Part shown: positions 44,482-53,841 of the stretch, piece after piece
Position numbering within the stretch: the first letter of the stretch is position 1
How the letters are laid out: the number at the start of each line of letters is the position of its first letter
Assembly (NCBI RefSeq): GCF_000311725.1
Contig: NZ_HE978514.1
Span: 105,111 to 169,110 of the forward strand
Direction of reading: 5' to 3'
Source: Robertmurraya massiliosenegalensis JC6
GTDB taxonomy: Bacteria; Bacillota; Bacilli; Bacillales; Cytobacillaceae
Length of the DNA: 64,000 bases
The notes under the pieces: generated by a model
Told to the model about the DNA's origin: nothing
What the model saw: only the letters and a program-made list of their open reading frames with translations
The model's database searches: none
Position numbers and translations under genes: made by a program

Positions 44482-45329
44482 ACCCCCAGAAACTGTGGAC
44501 GAAAGTAAATACTAACCTCTAACAGTTCCATATTGACTGAAGCATCGTAGCGCAGTGTGTTAAGACCAGCGGAAAGTTGAAAGAACGCCGAAGTGGTATC
44601 TAATAACGAAAAAGCATTTGTAATCGAAGAACCCTCCACTTTTACTACACGCTTTCCGGCGAAATGAGTATATACACGCAGCTCGTCTCCGGCATCCATT
44701 GTCGTAAGAAGCCGAATGTATTCACCAGTGTCTATCTTTAAGAGTTCAGGGTTCGACACAGTACCTAAAGCTCGGAACACAATCTCACATCCGCAAGATA
44801 CATCCCCGATATTTTCCACCGTAATGATTTGGCTAGGCTGACGCATTCCAAACTCCATCCCGCTCATTGGGATTTCTAATTCAAACTCAAATAGCGGTAT
44901 CCATGATGCCAGTTCCTCTCGCACCTCATTTAATGTCTCGAAGAAAGGGGATGGGCAGAGTAGACTGACAAAGAAGTTTGGTATTCGTTGCCGATTAGAA
45001 ACACTAAAACCTGCCTCCTCCACCACGCAGGATATCTGTCGGTCACGGTATTGAAGGGTCCCTAGTAGCTTTGGGCTGAATATTTTAAGGAATCGTTGTC
45101 TCCTTTTAAAGGCTTCATCGGGAGTATCAGCAACAACCGTACCTTCAATCGTTATGTTTCGCATATCTAACGTGGAGGAAATATAAAAAGCGCCATCCTG
45201 ATCTGGCGCCTTGAAAGTGTTGACGGTTTGACGCATATTGCCAGTGCCGTCTACCTTCGTAAGAAAGTACGGTCGGCTTTGCTTAAGCGTAATGCTCTCT
45301 CCATCTCTATTTGTATATGTTAGTTCCAT
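44478..45329 (-). CDS. Distal tail protein (Dit, Sipho_tail family)
   Basis: A 283-residue phage tail family protein. Features are TFKAPDQDGAFYISSTLDMRNITIEGT near the N-terminus (core DQDGAFY), a repeated PxxLGTLxY segment and the second-half FSVDNxGD-like ITVENIGDVSCGCEI. Dit proteins form the ring joining tail tube and tip. It follows the tape measure gene. Confidence 0.82.
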   Translation of the reverse strand: MELTYTNRDGESITLKQSRPYFLTKVDGTGNMRQTVNTFKAPDQDGAFYISSTLDMRNITIEGTVVADTPDEAFKRRQRFLKIFSPKLLGTLQYRDRQISCVVEEAGFSVSNRQRIPNFFVSLLCPSPFFETLNEVREELASWIPLFEFELEIPMSGMEFGMRQPSQIITVENIGDVSCGCEIVFRALGTVSNPELLKIDTGEYIRLLTTMDAGDELRVYTHFAGKRVVKVEGSSITNAFSLLDTTSAFFQLSAGLNTLRYDASVNMELLEVSIYFRPQFLGV

Positions 45330-45342
45330 TGCCGTACCTCCC

Positions 45343-47763
45343 TTACAATTCCAGTGCCAGTTTACGGGATAGGTTCTTAAACTCCCGTGCTAGTTCTTTT
45401 TCTGATAGAGCCTTAGGTGTCACAACTGAAATATTTTGAGTAATACTTGCACCTGTAGCATTCCCTTGCCCAGATACACCTCTGTAATTAAAATCAAAGC
45501 TAGTTGGTACTGCATTTTGCATATCCCTTGAAACTGCTGTCATTGCATCCTCAAAACCTACACCGATACCTTCACCCATGTTGTGGCCAATTCCAGCAAA
45601 TAGAGTTGAAGGGGAGCGGATACCGAAAAAGTCTTTTATCCTCGATACAACATTTCCGAAAAACCCGGATATTTTACCCCATAACCATGCACCTGCGTCT
45701 GATATACCCTTCCACAACCCTTTAATCAAATTGCCGCCCACTTGTGCCATTTGACCGATATAGCCAGTAAAGGCCCTAACCAGTCCAGAGATAATCTGCG
45801 GTACGGCTTTTACGATCTCCACGATTATCCTTGGCAGATTTGCAATCAGTGCCACAAACAGTTGTACACCCGCTAAGATAATCTTATCGATGTTACCAAT
45901 AATGGCATTGACCAGCGAGCTAACAATCTTGGGAATAGCACCTACAACAGTAGTTATAATCTGTGGCAATGCCTGTATGAGTGATATTAGAAGCCGGATA
46001 CCTGCATCAATAATCAAAGGAATCGACCCTATAACAGCACTGATGATACTATCGATAATTTGCGGAATTGCTTCCACAACTGCTGTAATAATGGTAGGCA
46101 AAGCTGTGACCAGTGAGGTCAATAATTGAATACCCGCATCAATAATCTGTGGAATAGATGCAATGATAAAATCCACTATTGCTTTGATGATGACCGGTAA
46201 GGCAGAAATAAGCTGAGGTATTGCCTCTACCAATCCCTGTGCTAATCCTATAATCAACTGCAAAGCGGCATCCAAAATGAGTGGTAGGTTATCCATCAAT
46301 CCTTGGACAATCTGCATAACTGCAGAAACTGCCGCAGGGATGAGTTGTGGTAACGCTATGCCGATTCCCTCCACAAGTGCTGTTACTAATTCAATTGCTG
46401 CATTTATTAGCAGTGGAAGGTTATCAATTAATGCACCGACAATCGTCATTAGAGCACTTACCGTCGCTGGAATAAGTTCGGGTAAAAGGCTCAAAATTGT
46501 TTCCAGTACTTGCGCGAATATATTTGTAACCAATTCAAGAAGCATTGGTAGCAAGTCTGCAACCGCCGCTAATATTGCGCCTGTCGCTGTTGGCAAGGCG
46601 GCTACGATATTTTCTAAAACCGGTACAATATTAGTGACAACCGCCTCGAAAGCATCAACAAGATTCTCAGTCAGATTCGTCATATCAGCATTGGCATTAC
46701 CGAGTCCAGCTGTAAATGAACCAAGTGCGGCCTGTAGTAACCCAATAGAACCGGAGATTGTCTCGGTTGATTCTTTTGCAAAGTTACCTGCATACTGCTC
46801 TGTGTTCTCAAAGAACATTTGCATTGCTACTTCGGCTTTTTCCGCTTGTGTTGCAGTATTCCAAGTGAAATCCAGACCCTTTGCGAGAGCATAGGCTTCG
46901 ATGTTTGTAGCGTTCATCGCAACACCTAAGTTATCCATCATATCAAAGTTACCCTTTGCCGCCCCAGTGACTGCCTCCAATGCCGAGGACATATCAATAC
47001 CCATAACAGATGCCATGTCTGCCGCACGTTGCATGGCCTTTTCAGTTAGCTCAAGACTCCTCTGTTGCTGTATACCAGAACCTTGGAATAACGCGCCCAT
47101 TTTGTTGGCAGTTGCTAGGTACTCACTTTGGGAAACACCTAGATTTTTATAGGCTTCCTCACCAGTTTTCTGAATCGATGCAGCATATGCTCCAAAAACC
47201 GCCTCCGATCCACCTAGGTTTTGTTCTAATTCTCCGAACTGAGTAACTACCTCTTTACCTAACTTAATAGCCGCGGCACCAGCGGCAACGGCAACCGCAC
47301 CCATCGCCACACCAATACCCTTGAGTACACCGCCAAGCTTTTCAAACCTGCCACCAGCATCCTCTGCACTTTTACCGGAATCCTCTAACTCTTCACCGAG
47401 ATTATCCGCTTCAATTGTAGACTCCTCAAGTTCACGTTCCATAAGGTTCAGTTCTGCCTGAGCCCTATTTAATTGTATCTGCCAGTTTTGGGTACGACGG
47501 TCATTTTCACCGAAAGAGGAGGAGGCATTATCAAGGGCAGCCTTAAGGGTAGAAATCTTTTCTTTCTGTGCGTCAATTTCTTTATTTAAAACGGCATTTC
47601 GTGCCGTGATCGATTGAATGGATTTATCGTTTTTATCAAATTGACTGGTTACAAGGGCCATTTCACTACCTAGTACCTTAAATGATTGATTGATTTCGGA
47701 GAGTGCCTTCTTAAATTCTCGCTCACCCTCGACACCTATTTTTAATCCAAAATTATCCGCCAT
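45343..47763 (-). CDS. Tail tape measure protein
   Basis: An 806-residue protein with an N-terminal coiled coil (residues about 10-130), a Gly/Ala-rich segment at about 150-170 and, from about 370 to 690, repeated hydrophobic 20-30-residue units of the type ALPxIIxAxVxAIPQIIDxII. It ends with a GISDAGAWLWGKISGFF unit common in tape measures. It sets tail length and takes part in DNA ejection. It is by far the longest tail gene and follows the chaperone pair. Confidence 0.92.
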   Translation of the reverse strand: MADNFGLKIGVEGEREFKKALSEINQSFKVLGSEMALVTSQFDKNDKSIQSITARNAVLNKEIDAQKEKISTLKAALDNASSSFGENDRRTQNWQIQLNRAQAELNLMERELEESTIEADNLGEELEDSGKSAEDAGGRFEKLGGVLKGIGVAMGAVAVAAGAAAIKLGKEVVTQFGELEQNLGGSEAVFGAYAASIQKTGEEAYKNLGVSQSEYLATANKMGALFQGSGIQQQRSLELTEKAMQRAADMASVMGIDMSSALEAVTGAAKGNFDMMDNLGVAMNATNIEAYALAKGLDFTWNTATQAEKAEVAMQMFFENTEQYAGNFAKESTETISGSIGLLQAALGSFTAGLGNANADMTNLTENLVDAFEAVVTNIVPVLENIVAALPTATGAILAAVADLLPMLLELVTNIFAQVLETILSLLPELIPATVSALMTIVGALIDNLPLLINAAIELVTALVEGIGIALPQLIPAAVSAVMQIVQGLMDNLPLILDAALQLIIGLAQGLVEAIPQLISALPVIIKAIVDFIIASIPQIIDAGIQLLTSLVTALPTIITAVVEAIPQIIDSIISAVIGSIPLIIDAGIRLLISLIQALPQIITTVVGAIPKIVSSLVNAIIGNIDKIILAGVQLFVALIANLPRIIVEIVKAVPQIISGLVRAFTGYIGQMAQVGGNLIKGLWKGISDAGAWLWGKISGFFGNVVSRIKDFFGIRSPSTLFAGIGHNMGEGIGVGFEDAMTAVSRDMQNAVPTSFDFNYRGVSGQGNATGASITQNISVVTPKALSEKELAREFKNLSRKLALEL

Positions 47764-47777
47764 ACCTTCACCTCCTC

Positions 47778-47981
47778 CTATATGCCTAGTGGGATAATAT
47801 CGTCAATGGTCTGAGTTTTCTTTGGCTTTTCAATGCCATGCCACTGCTTATGGCAAGCCCATAAATCAAAAAACAGTCCAATTGGCAGAAGCCAGAACTC
47901 CTCTGCCTCCATGCCCATCTGGACTGTTCCATAATAAAGAAGCCGGGTAAAGACCTCAGCGTCCGTTACCCGACTTCCACG
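47778..47981 (-). CDS. GpT-like extension of the tail assembly chaperone (-1 frame)
   Basis: A 67-codon frame entered by -1 shift at the heptamer A AAA AAC (47981-47987) of the preceding gene. It reads RGSRVTDAEVFTRLLYYGTV and contains EEFWLLPIGLFFDLWACHKQW before ending at TAG 47778. It has no good start of its own. The fused product would be 191 residues. In lambda (gpG/gpGT) and many siphoviruses the longer chaperone is made in this way to load the tape measure protein. Confidence 0.75.
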   Translation of the reverse strand, partial: RGSRVTDAEVFTRLLYYGTVQMGMEAEEFWLLPIGLFFDLWACHKQWHGIEKPKKTQTIDDIIPLGI

Positions 47982-48352
47982 TTTTTTGGAGTTTCCTCCT
48001 CACTTTCTACATTTCTCTTTGTACCTTTGAACATTGCCTCGGTAATTGCAGTTTTATATGCCGCTAAGTCAAGCGGTGAAGTAAGAAGCTCCACTTCTTC
48101 CTCTGTAAGCAATTCTTCTGGTGCGTTCTTATTCTTAAGATTACGAATCAAAATGGACTGGTTTGCAAGCAGCGTGATTAGCCAAACAATCTCGTCCAGT
48201 GCCATCTCGAAGTTTTCTGATTTCATCAGTTTTTCTCCAAGGTTTTCAAGACCACCGTAACGACCGGCAATGGCCTTTGTTGCACGTGTAGTTAAAACCA
48301 GTTCATACTCTTTGTCACCTATGTTGATTGAGGCACTTCTATCATTATCCAT
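47966..48352 (-). CDS. Tail assembly chaperone (gpG-like)
   Basis: A 128-residue protein (SINIGDKEYELVLTTRATKAIAGRYGGLENLG; core LVLTTRATKAI) lying between the tail tube and tape measure genes, the fixed place of gpG-type chaperones. Its 3' end reads CCA AAA AAC GTG, providing the slippery heptamer five codons before the stop. Unshifted and shifted products together assist tape measure and tail tube assembly. Confidence 0.85.
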   Translation of the reverse strand: MDNDRSASINIGDKEYELVLTTRATKAIAGRYGGLENLGEKLMKSENFEMALDEIVWLITLLANQSILIRNLKNKNAPEELLTEEEVELLTSPLDLAAYKTAITEAMFKGTKRNVESEEETPKNVEVG

Positions 48353-48363
48353 GATTTCCCCTC

Positions 48364-48954
48364 CTATGGTTCAGGTGTATATACAGGTTCATAGACTTCA
48401 GTGAACCAGCCTGTTATGGTGGTCGATGAAACACCAGGATCACCTTCTGTAACTTCCGCTTTCCATGGGTGCTTGCCCAATCCATCCAGCTTATTCCTAC
48501 GCATAACGGTTCCTTCGATGGTGGGTGTAGAAAAGGTAATGGAATCAGCCTTTGTCTGCAAGTTGGTTGCTGGTAGTCCAAACTTAACGCGATACAGCCA
48601 AAAATAGCGGTATGTTCCATTAGCCCTTTGTGCACGAAACCCTACTGCAACTGGTATACCCACATTTTCACTGGCTGAGATTAATACTCCGTTGTCATCT
48701 GTAGAAGCACCAGTTAAATCCGCTGCAACTGTCGGACCAATGTCGTCAACACCGAGAGTGAGAGTACCACTGTTAAAGTCTTTCACAACCTCAGCCGCAC
48801 CATCGTCAGCATACAGAATTGCTTCCACCAGTTCTACCGAGAGTTCAGCAGTGATGGCTTTTGCAAGTACGGAAGGTTGGGCATAAGTTTCCTCACCGTT
48901 AGCGTCCTCGGTTATTTTTGAATAGTACAGTCTATCAAGACCAATCGTTGCCAT
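48364..48954 (-). CDS. Major tail tube protein
   Basis: A 196-residue phi13/TP901-type major tail protein: starts MATIGLDRLYYSKITED and contains VEAILYADDGAAEV, LTLGVDDIG and RANGTYRYFWLYRVKF. It polymerises into the tail tube. Its position before the chaperones and after the tail terminator region fits. Confidence 0.87.
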   Translation of the reverse strand: MATIGLDRLYYSKITEDANGEETYAQPSVLAKAITAELSVELVEAILYADDGAAEVVKDFNSGTLTLGVDDIGPTVAADLTGASTDDNGVLISASENVGIPVAVGFRAQRANGTYRYFWLYRVKFGLPATNLQTKADSITFSTPTIEGTVMRRNKLDGLGKHPWKAEVTEGDPGVSSTTITGWFTEVYEPVYTPEP

Positions 48955-48957
48955 GTG

Positions 48958-49299
48958 TTAATCCTCCAATCTATAGTTTTTCGCCACATCGATGGCGTAA
49001 TGATGATATCCAGTATCATCCTCGTGACCGATATATCTTCGTTCGGTCAAAGTAAAATCTGCATTTATTAAAGCAGTTGTGAGCTGTCTTTTCCGCTCTA
49101 GGTAGTTATTTTTTGAGAACAGTGATATCCTCGCTTCCTGCACATCAAAGCCTGGACGGTTATCCGCATGAACTTCAAAAATATCCGAAAGAGGGAGAAT
49201 CACGACATACTCATCTGGTGCCAAACCCGAAAAAACCCCAGTTTCCACGGGGAGCGGTATAGTGGAAACAAGGGTATTCAATTCCTCTAAAATATTCAT
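48958..49299 (-). CDS. Putative tail terminator / minor tail component
   Basis: A 113-residue protein starting MNILEELNTLVSTIPLPVETGVF. The ATG 49299 overlaps the upstream TGA as ATGA, so this start is preferred over 49347. Its place directly before the major tail protein is that of the gpU-like tail terminator. Family signatures are weak. Confidence 0.65.
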   Translation of the reverse strand: MNILEELNTLVSTIPLPVETGVFSGLAPDEYVVILPLSDIFEVHADNRPGFDVQEARISLFSKNNYLERKRQLTTALINADFTLTERRYIGHEDDTGYHHYAIDVAKNYRLED

Positions 49300-49727
49300 A
49301 TCTTCTCGATCTCCTCCTCCAGCTTGGCGACCATTGCATTGATGCAAGGTTTCCTAGATGCATTCCTCGCAGGCTTTAGGAAGGGTTTTGCAGGCTGACC
49401 ATGTTTGCCATATTCGATAATGCTGGCAAGTTTAGCATTGCTCTCACCATCAGATCGCGGCTCAGCAAAGCCAATTTTTACATTGAAGTTACCATTTCTA
49501 TCCTGCTTTGCACTCGAGAGTCCTAATGAAGATAGCAACTCGCCAGTGCTTTTGGATGGATATTTCGTGCCCTTGCCTACCACCTTACTTAGATTTCCCT
49601 TAACTTTATCCAGCACCACTTCACCGCCAACTTTCAAAACCTTAGGAAGAATCACATCGGTCTGGTCAGCTAATCGGGATACCTTTAAAAGGAATTCTTC
49701 TGGCATCTTTATATTCGCTTTTGCCAT
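49296..49727 (-). CDS. HK97 gp10-like head-tail protein
   Basis: About 143 residues with VLPKVLKVGGEVVLDKVKGNL, GELLSSLG, and EYGKHGQPAKPFLKPARNA (core EYGxxxQPAKPFLxPA), diagnostic of the HK97 gp10 family of neck/tail-completion proteins. ATG 49727 has GAGG eight bases upstream; ATG 49733 overlapping the previous TGA is the alternative. Confidence 0.87.
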   Translation of the reverse strand: MAKANIKMPEEFLLKVSRLADQTDVILPKVLKVGGEVVLDKVKGNLSKVVGKGTKYPSKSTGELLSSLGLSSAKQDRNGNFNVKIGFAEPRSDGESNAKLASIIEYGKHGQPAKPFLKPARNASRKPCINAMVAKLEEEIEKI

Positions 49728-49732
49728 ATCCA

Positions 49733-50068
49733 TCACCTCACAGTTGGTTCTAGCTTTTCGGCTAAAACCTCGACATACATCCCTCGGTTTCTTACATCCT
49801 CAACACTTAAAATTTGATATCTGCCATCATCGCAGACGATAACCATTTCATTGGTCACCTTAAGTCCGAAGATTTTTCTAAACCTGAATAGGGAAGTTGC
49901 AGATGAAAATGATGCCATATTCGTCCATCGCTCACTGCCATGCCGATCTTCCTTGTAAGCAAGTACACTTGCGAGTATGTTGTCATCTTTTGTGGCGAAG
50001 CCTTCCTTATCCTTTGTGGGTATCGTGCAAATGATATCGATAAAGGTGTTCATCTTCCCAAAGCTCAC
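49733..50068 (-). CDS. Phage head closure protein (head-tail adaptor)
   Basis: About 111 residues reading SFGKMNTFIDIICTIPTKDKEGF at the N-terminus, with FRFRKIFGLKVTNEMVI and the typical YEVLAEKLE-like end (YVEVLAEKLEP). GTG 50068 following GTGGGG is the likely start because homologues begin near the GKMN segment. It plugs the portal-connector channel. Confidence 0.75.
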   Translation of the reverse strand: MSFGKMNTFIDIICTIPTKDKEGFATKDDNILASVLAYKEDRHGSERWTNMASFSSATSLFRFRKIFGLKVTNEMVIVCDDGRYQILSVEDVRNRGMYVEVLAEKLEPTVR

Positions 50069-50069
50069 A

Positions 50070-50390
50070 CTAAACACCCCACTCTCGATCAAGTCGTAAA
50101 AGCAAGTTCACTGTATTCCATACTTGTTGTCCCGCCTGTACGCTATCAGCAAAGAAACCTGCCGTCGAGCCATCTCTACTTTCATAGAAATGACTCGACA
50201 ACATGATCACTGCTTGTTCTGTTGTTGGAGGCATGGCATGGGTTTCATAATAGTCTTCAGGAACGTGCTGATAGCTCTGTGCATATGAGACTGCAGCAGT
50301 GATAAATCCAATAAGGAGGGCATCATCTTGGTCATGCGCCAAAATTAAGTTTGCCTTAACTTTAGGCAAAAGATTGTCTGTCACTGCCAT
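50070..50390 (-). CDS. Head-tail connector protein (gp6-like)
   Basis: A 106-residue helical protein (LLPKVKANLILAHDQDDALLIGFITAAVSYAQSYQ; core DDALLIGFITAAVSYA; MLSSHFYESRDG), typical of phage_connect_1/gp6-type adaptors that bind the portal ring. It lies in the standard place after capsid genes. Confidence 0.87.
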   Translation of the reverse strand: MAVTDNLLPKVKANLILAHDQDDALLIGFITAAVSYAQSYQHVPEDYYETHAMPPTTEQAVIMLSSHFYESRDGSTAGFFADSVQAGQQVWNTVNLLLRLDREWGV

Positions 50391-50416
50391 ACCACCAACC
50401 CCCTTTACATTCCACC

Positions 50417-50629
50417 TTAGTCAGTCTCCATAAGCCCCGCTGCTTTTAGTTTGGCAAGCAGGGCATTGAAGTCCGTAACTAGACCAGCAACATCGGTGGC
50501 GGTGCTGTCTGCCTGGTTTACAGCAACAGGAAGCCCCATAACCGAGGCCCCTTCTTTAATTTCTAAAACACCTCCGATGACAGTTTTTTCTCCGCCTTGT
50601 TCGGTATAATTCTTCGTGTTATAACTCAT
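50417..50629 (-). CDS. Head fibre-like protein
   Basis: A 70-residue protein (NYTEQGGEKTVIGGVLEIKEGASV) with a C-terminal helix DFNALLAKLKAAGLM, matching small head-fibre proteins found directly after HK97-type capsid genes. GGAGGTGC precedes the ATG. Confidence 0.75.
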   Translation of the reverse strand: MSYNTKNYTEQGGEKTVIGGVLEIKEGASVMGLPVAVNQADSTATDVAGLVTDFNALLAKLKAAGLMETD

Positions 50630-50641
50630 AAAGCACCTCCG

Positions 50642-51835
50642 TTAGGCTTTCTGTTGGAGTACCTTAACGGCCTCCGGTAAGATAAGCTTTCCATCAACTC
50701 GCTGAGTCGCAATAAATCCTACTTGACCTGTAACAGCATAGAGTTCATTTAATCGTTTGAATACGCGTCCTTGACGGTCTGCCACCCAGTAATAACTAAA
50801 ATCACCGAATACCATAGTCTTTGCACCTGCTTCAATAGTAGGTACATAGGATGAGGTGTACAGCGGACGGTTAAGAATCGTATCAGGTGTTCCCGCTTGG
50901 ATGGAAGGTTGCCATAGGTACTGGCCATTACCGTCTTTTAATTTACGGATAGCTTTTATAGTGGCATCATTCATTACGAATACTGCCTTATTACGATAAG
51001 GTGCTTTCAAGCTGTAGAATAAATCTAAAACCTCATCCAAAGTAATGGCAGTGGCACTTGCCGCAGTAACCCCAACTTGACCGCCGCCTGTGGCATTTAA
51101 AATACCTGTTGGTTTACCTGTGCCATCACCTACAAAGAAGGCTTCCTCCTCCTTGTTCCCAATGCGACGGGCAAATTCTCTTGTGATGTAGCTTTCGAGA
51201 TTAAACACGGAATCTTTTAGTAGCTCCTCAGAGACTTTAATCATTGTCGCTAGTTTATAGGCCCCGATGGATACTTGACCGAAGCTGTCATCACTTTCTG
51301 GGATAGCTCCTTCTTCATCTATCCAGCTTGCTGTACCTTTGCTTGCAACAACAGGAATCTTACGGTCACCAGAAGATGTAGTGATTACATTAGCCAATCT
51401 ACGGAAAATATTTTCTTCCTCAAGAGCTTCTACTAGCGTACGTTCAAACTCATCTGGTACAAGGAATCCGCCTTCAGAATCAGTGCCAATCTTTAGAGCG
51501 TTTCTTACTTCATAGCTAACATTGTCACGCATCGCATTCCAGAAAGCTTTTTTGTATTCAGCACTTGCACGACCGGTCTTTTCCTCTCCAGTTCTAGTAG
51601 GTTCGTTGGTAATTGGGTTACTGGTTGCTTTCGACAGTTCCAAGTCGATAGATGCTTGGCGTTCTAAACGTTCAATTTCCTTACCAAGAGCCACCACATC
51701 GGCTTCCATTTTTTCATAGGTTGTCGTGTCCTCAGCGGATAACAGTCCATCACCGCCACGTTTTGAATCAAGGAATGCCTTTGCTGCGTCCCAAGCTTTA
51801 GCGCGTTTCTCACGCAATTCAAGAATTTTACTCAT
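50642..51835 (-). CDS. HK97-fold major capsid protein
   Basis: A 397-residue protein with an N-terminal coiled-coil scaffold (residues about 1-100, LELREKRAKAWDAAKAFLD) that the preceding protease presumably removes. The capsid domain has GGFLVPDEFERTLVEALEEENIFR (core GGFLVPDEF), EEEAFFVGDGTGKPTGIL and VFGDFSYYWVADRQG. It is the main shell protein of the virion. Confidence 0.93.
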   Translation of the reverse strand: MSKILELREKRAKAWDAAKAFLDSKRGGDGLLSAEDTTTYEKMEADVVALGKEIERLERQASIDLELSKATSNPITNEPTRTGEEKTGRASAEYKKAFWNAMRDNVSYEVRNALKIGTDSEGGFLVPDEFERTLVEALEEENIFRRLANVITTSSGDRKIPVVASKGTASWIDEEGAIPESDDSFGQVSIGAYKLATMIKVSEELLKDSVFNLESYITREFARRIGNKEEEAFFVGDGTGKPTGILNATGGGQVGVTAASATAITLDEVLDLFYSLKAPYRNKAVFVMNDATIKAIRKLKDGNGQYLWQPSIQAGTPDTILNRPLYTSSYVPTIEAGAKTMVFGDFSYYWVADRQGRVFKRLNELYAVTGQVGFIATQRVDGKLILPEAVKVLQQKA

Positions 51836-51854
51836 TGTTATTTCCTCCTTAAAA

Positions 51855-52553
51855 TTAGTGCGAAATTAAAGAAAGCCGCTTATCCAGCGACTCAATGGGT
51901 GTACCTGTTTTCTGTTTTGGTTGTTTTGGTTGTTTTGGCAGTTTGCTGATAAGCGAGTTAGTAACCGCCATCCTGCTAAAGATAAGACTATCTGTCAAAT
52001 CCGGTGTTTCACTTTCCATGAACATGATCTTATCTGCAAAACCAAGTTCAATCGCTTTATTGGCATTCATCCAGGACTCTGCATCCATCAGATGGGAGAG
52101 TTTTGTTCGAGAAAGACCTGTCTTTAACTCATAGGCATTAATAATGCTTTCCTTAACCTCATCCAATAAAGCCTTTGCTCGCATCATTTCCTCACTGTCA
52201 CCGATAGCAATGGTTGATGGATTATGGATCATCAGCATGGAAACTGGGGACATATACACATCCCCACCTGCCATTGCAATAACGGATGCCGCACTTGCCG
52301 CAAGCCCATCAATCTTTACAGTGACTTTTCCGGTATACTCCATCAGCATGTTATAAATCTGAGCTGCTGCAAACACATCACCACCAGGGGAATTAATCCA
52401 CACCGTAATATCGCCGGTGCCTGCCAGCAATTCATCTTTAAAAATCTTAGGTGTGACCTCATCGCCCCACCACGTTTCTTCGGATATCACTCCATTTAAA
52501 TAGAGGGTACGTTCTTCATCAGAATCTCGCACCCAGTTCCAAAACTTCCTCAT
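51855..52553 (-). CDS. ClpP-like prohead protease (S14)
   Basis: A 232-residue ClpP-fold serine protease with WINSPGGDVFAA, the catalytic Ser in ASAASVIAMAG and His in MLMIHNPS, and Asp region in the later helix. It matures the capsid by cleaving the scaffold segment. It lies between portal and capsid genes as usual. Confidence 0.92.
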   Translation of the reverse strand: MRKFWNWVRDSDEERTLYLNGVISEETWWGDEVTPKIFKDELLAGTGDITVWINSPGGDVFAAAQIYNMLMEYTGKVTVKIDGLAASAASVIAMAGGDVYMSPVSMLMIHNPSTIAIGDSEEMMRAKALLDEVKESIINAYELKTGLSRTKLSHLMDAESWMNANKAIELGFADKIMFMESETPDLTDSLIFSRMAVTNSLISKLPKQPKQPKQKTGTPIESLDKRLSLISH

Positions 52554-53798
52554 TTACTGACCTCCTTCGGTTTTGGCAAACGCACCTGCGTCAGCCAGTT
52601 TTGTCATATTTCCGTTAACCAGATATAAATCGCCGCCTTCCTCAGCCGGTATTCTGTTCATGTCCTCCAGTTCACGGATATCGTTGGCTGACATCCAGCC
52701 ATTTTGACGACCTGTAGCGTAGCCATTCATACGACTTTGGTAATCACCACGAAGCAGACCGTCCAAATTGAACTTGATAAACAGTGAAGCTTTCTCAGAA
52801 GGCAAAATAAGCGATTGCTGGAGACTTTGTTCCCATCGCACCACCCACGGATCGAGGGTGTATTTTACAAACTCCAAAGACTGCTGTTCAATATTGGAAA
52901 AACTAGACTTCTCAAGATCACCCACCATATGAGGCGGTACTCGGAAAATCCTCGCAATCTCATTAATTTGGAATTTCCGTGTTTCAAGAAATTGCGCCTG
53001 TTCCGGCGGGATACCAATGGCTTGAAACTTCATGCCTTCTTCCAACACAGCAATTTTGTGAGCATTTCCTGTGCCTTGGTAGGCGCTATTCCAACTATCC
53101 TTGACCCTCTGTATATCTTTGATTACTCCTGGGTGTTCCAGCACACCTCCCGGATTAGCACCATTGGCAAAGAATGCCGCACCGTATTCTTCAGTAGCAA
53201 GTGACATACCGATTGCATTTTTTGCCATAGCGATTGGGCTATAGCCAATGAGTCCATCAAAACCTAAGCCAGGTATGTGTAGAACTTCATCTTTACGGAG
53301 TGTGACATAGCCACCTTTTGGGTTTAGGCCACTTTCATCAGTATCACGATAGTAGGTATAGACCAGCTCTCCGTTTGTTGCTCGACTAACTTCCATCTTG
53401 TTAGGAAGTAGGGGATAAAGTGCAACTGCCTGCCCACGACCGTTTCTGACCACCTGTGCATAGGCATTTCCCCAAAGTAAAAGATGACTCATCAGTGTTT
53501 CTCGAAACACGAATGAAGTCATCTCTGGATTTGGTTCATCATGAAGAAGGTAATACAGCGGGTGGAAAGGAATCCTTTCTTTACCTCCATCAGAACGATA
53601 TCTATATACATGAAGTGGCAGTCCGGCAATCGCTTCAGCTAATATCCTTACGCAGGCATACACTGCTGTTGCCTGCATTGCAGTACGTTCATTAACCATT
53701 TTGCCAGATGACGTACCGCCAAACAGGAAGGAGAACGCACTACCCACACGATTTTGCGGTTTGTCTCTTGAACGAAACAGTCCTTTTATTAGATTCAT
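52554..53798 (-). CDS. Phage portal protein (HK97 family)
   Basis: About 414 residues with AVYACVRILAEAIAGLPLHVYR, LLWGNAYAQVVRNG, GYSPIAMAKNAIG and FRVPPHMVGDLEKSSFSNIEQQ, typical of HK97-type portals. The dodecameric ring is the DNA entry and exit port. ATG 53798 has GGAGG eight bases upstream. The stop of this gene abuts the protease start. Confidence 0.93.
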   Translation of the reverse strand: MNLIKGLFRSRDKPQNRVGSAFSFLFGGTSSGKMVNERTAMQATAVYACVRILAEAIAGLPLHVYRYRSDGGKERIPFHPLYYLLHDEPNPEMTSFVFRETLMSHLLLWGNAYAQVVRNGRGQAVALYPLLPNKMEVSRATNGELVYTYYRDTDESGLNPKGGYVTLRKDEVLHIPGLGFDGLIGYSPIAMAKNAIGMSLATEEYGAAFFANGANPGGVLEHPGVIKDIQRVKDSWNSAYQGTGNAHKIAVLEEGMKFQAIGIPPEQAQFLETRKFQINEIARIFRVPPHMVGDLEKSSFSNIEQQSLEFVKYTLDPWVVRWEQSLQQSLILPSEKASLFIKFNLDGLLRGDYQSRMNGYATGRQNGWMSANDIRELEDMNRIPAEEGGDLYLVNGNMTKLADAGAFAKTEGGQ

Positions 53799-53841
53799 AG
53801 GCATCACCTCCGAATATCAACATTGTGCTAACCATTAAGGT

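Noticed and set aside
46277..46894. A 205-codon plus-strand frame opposite the tape measure gene
   Set aside because: It mirrors the repetitive tape measure coding sequence and has no start signal or family features.
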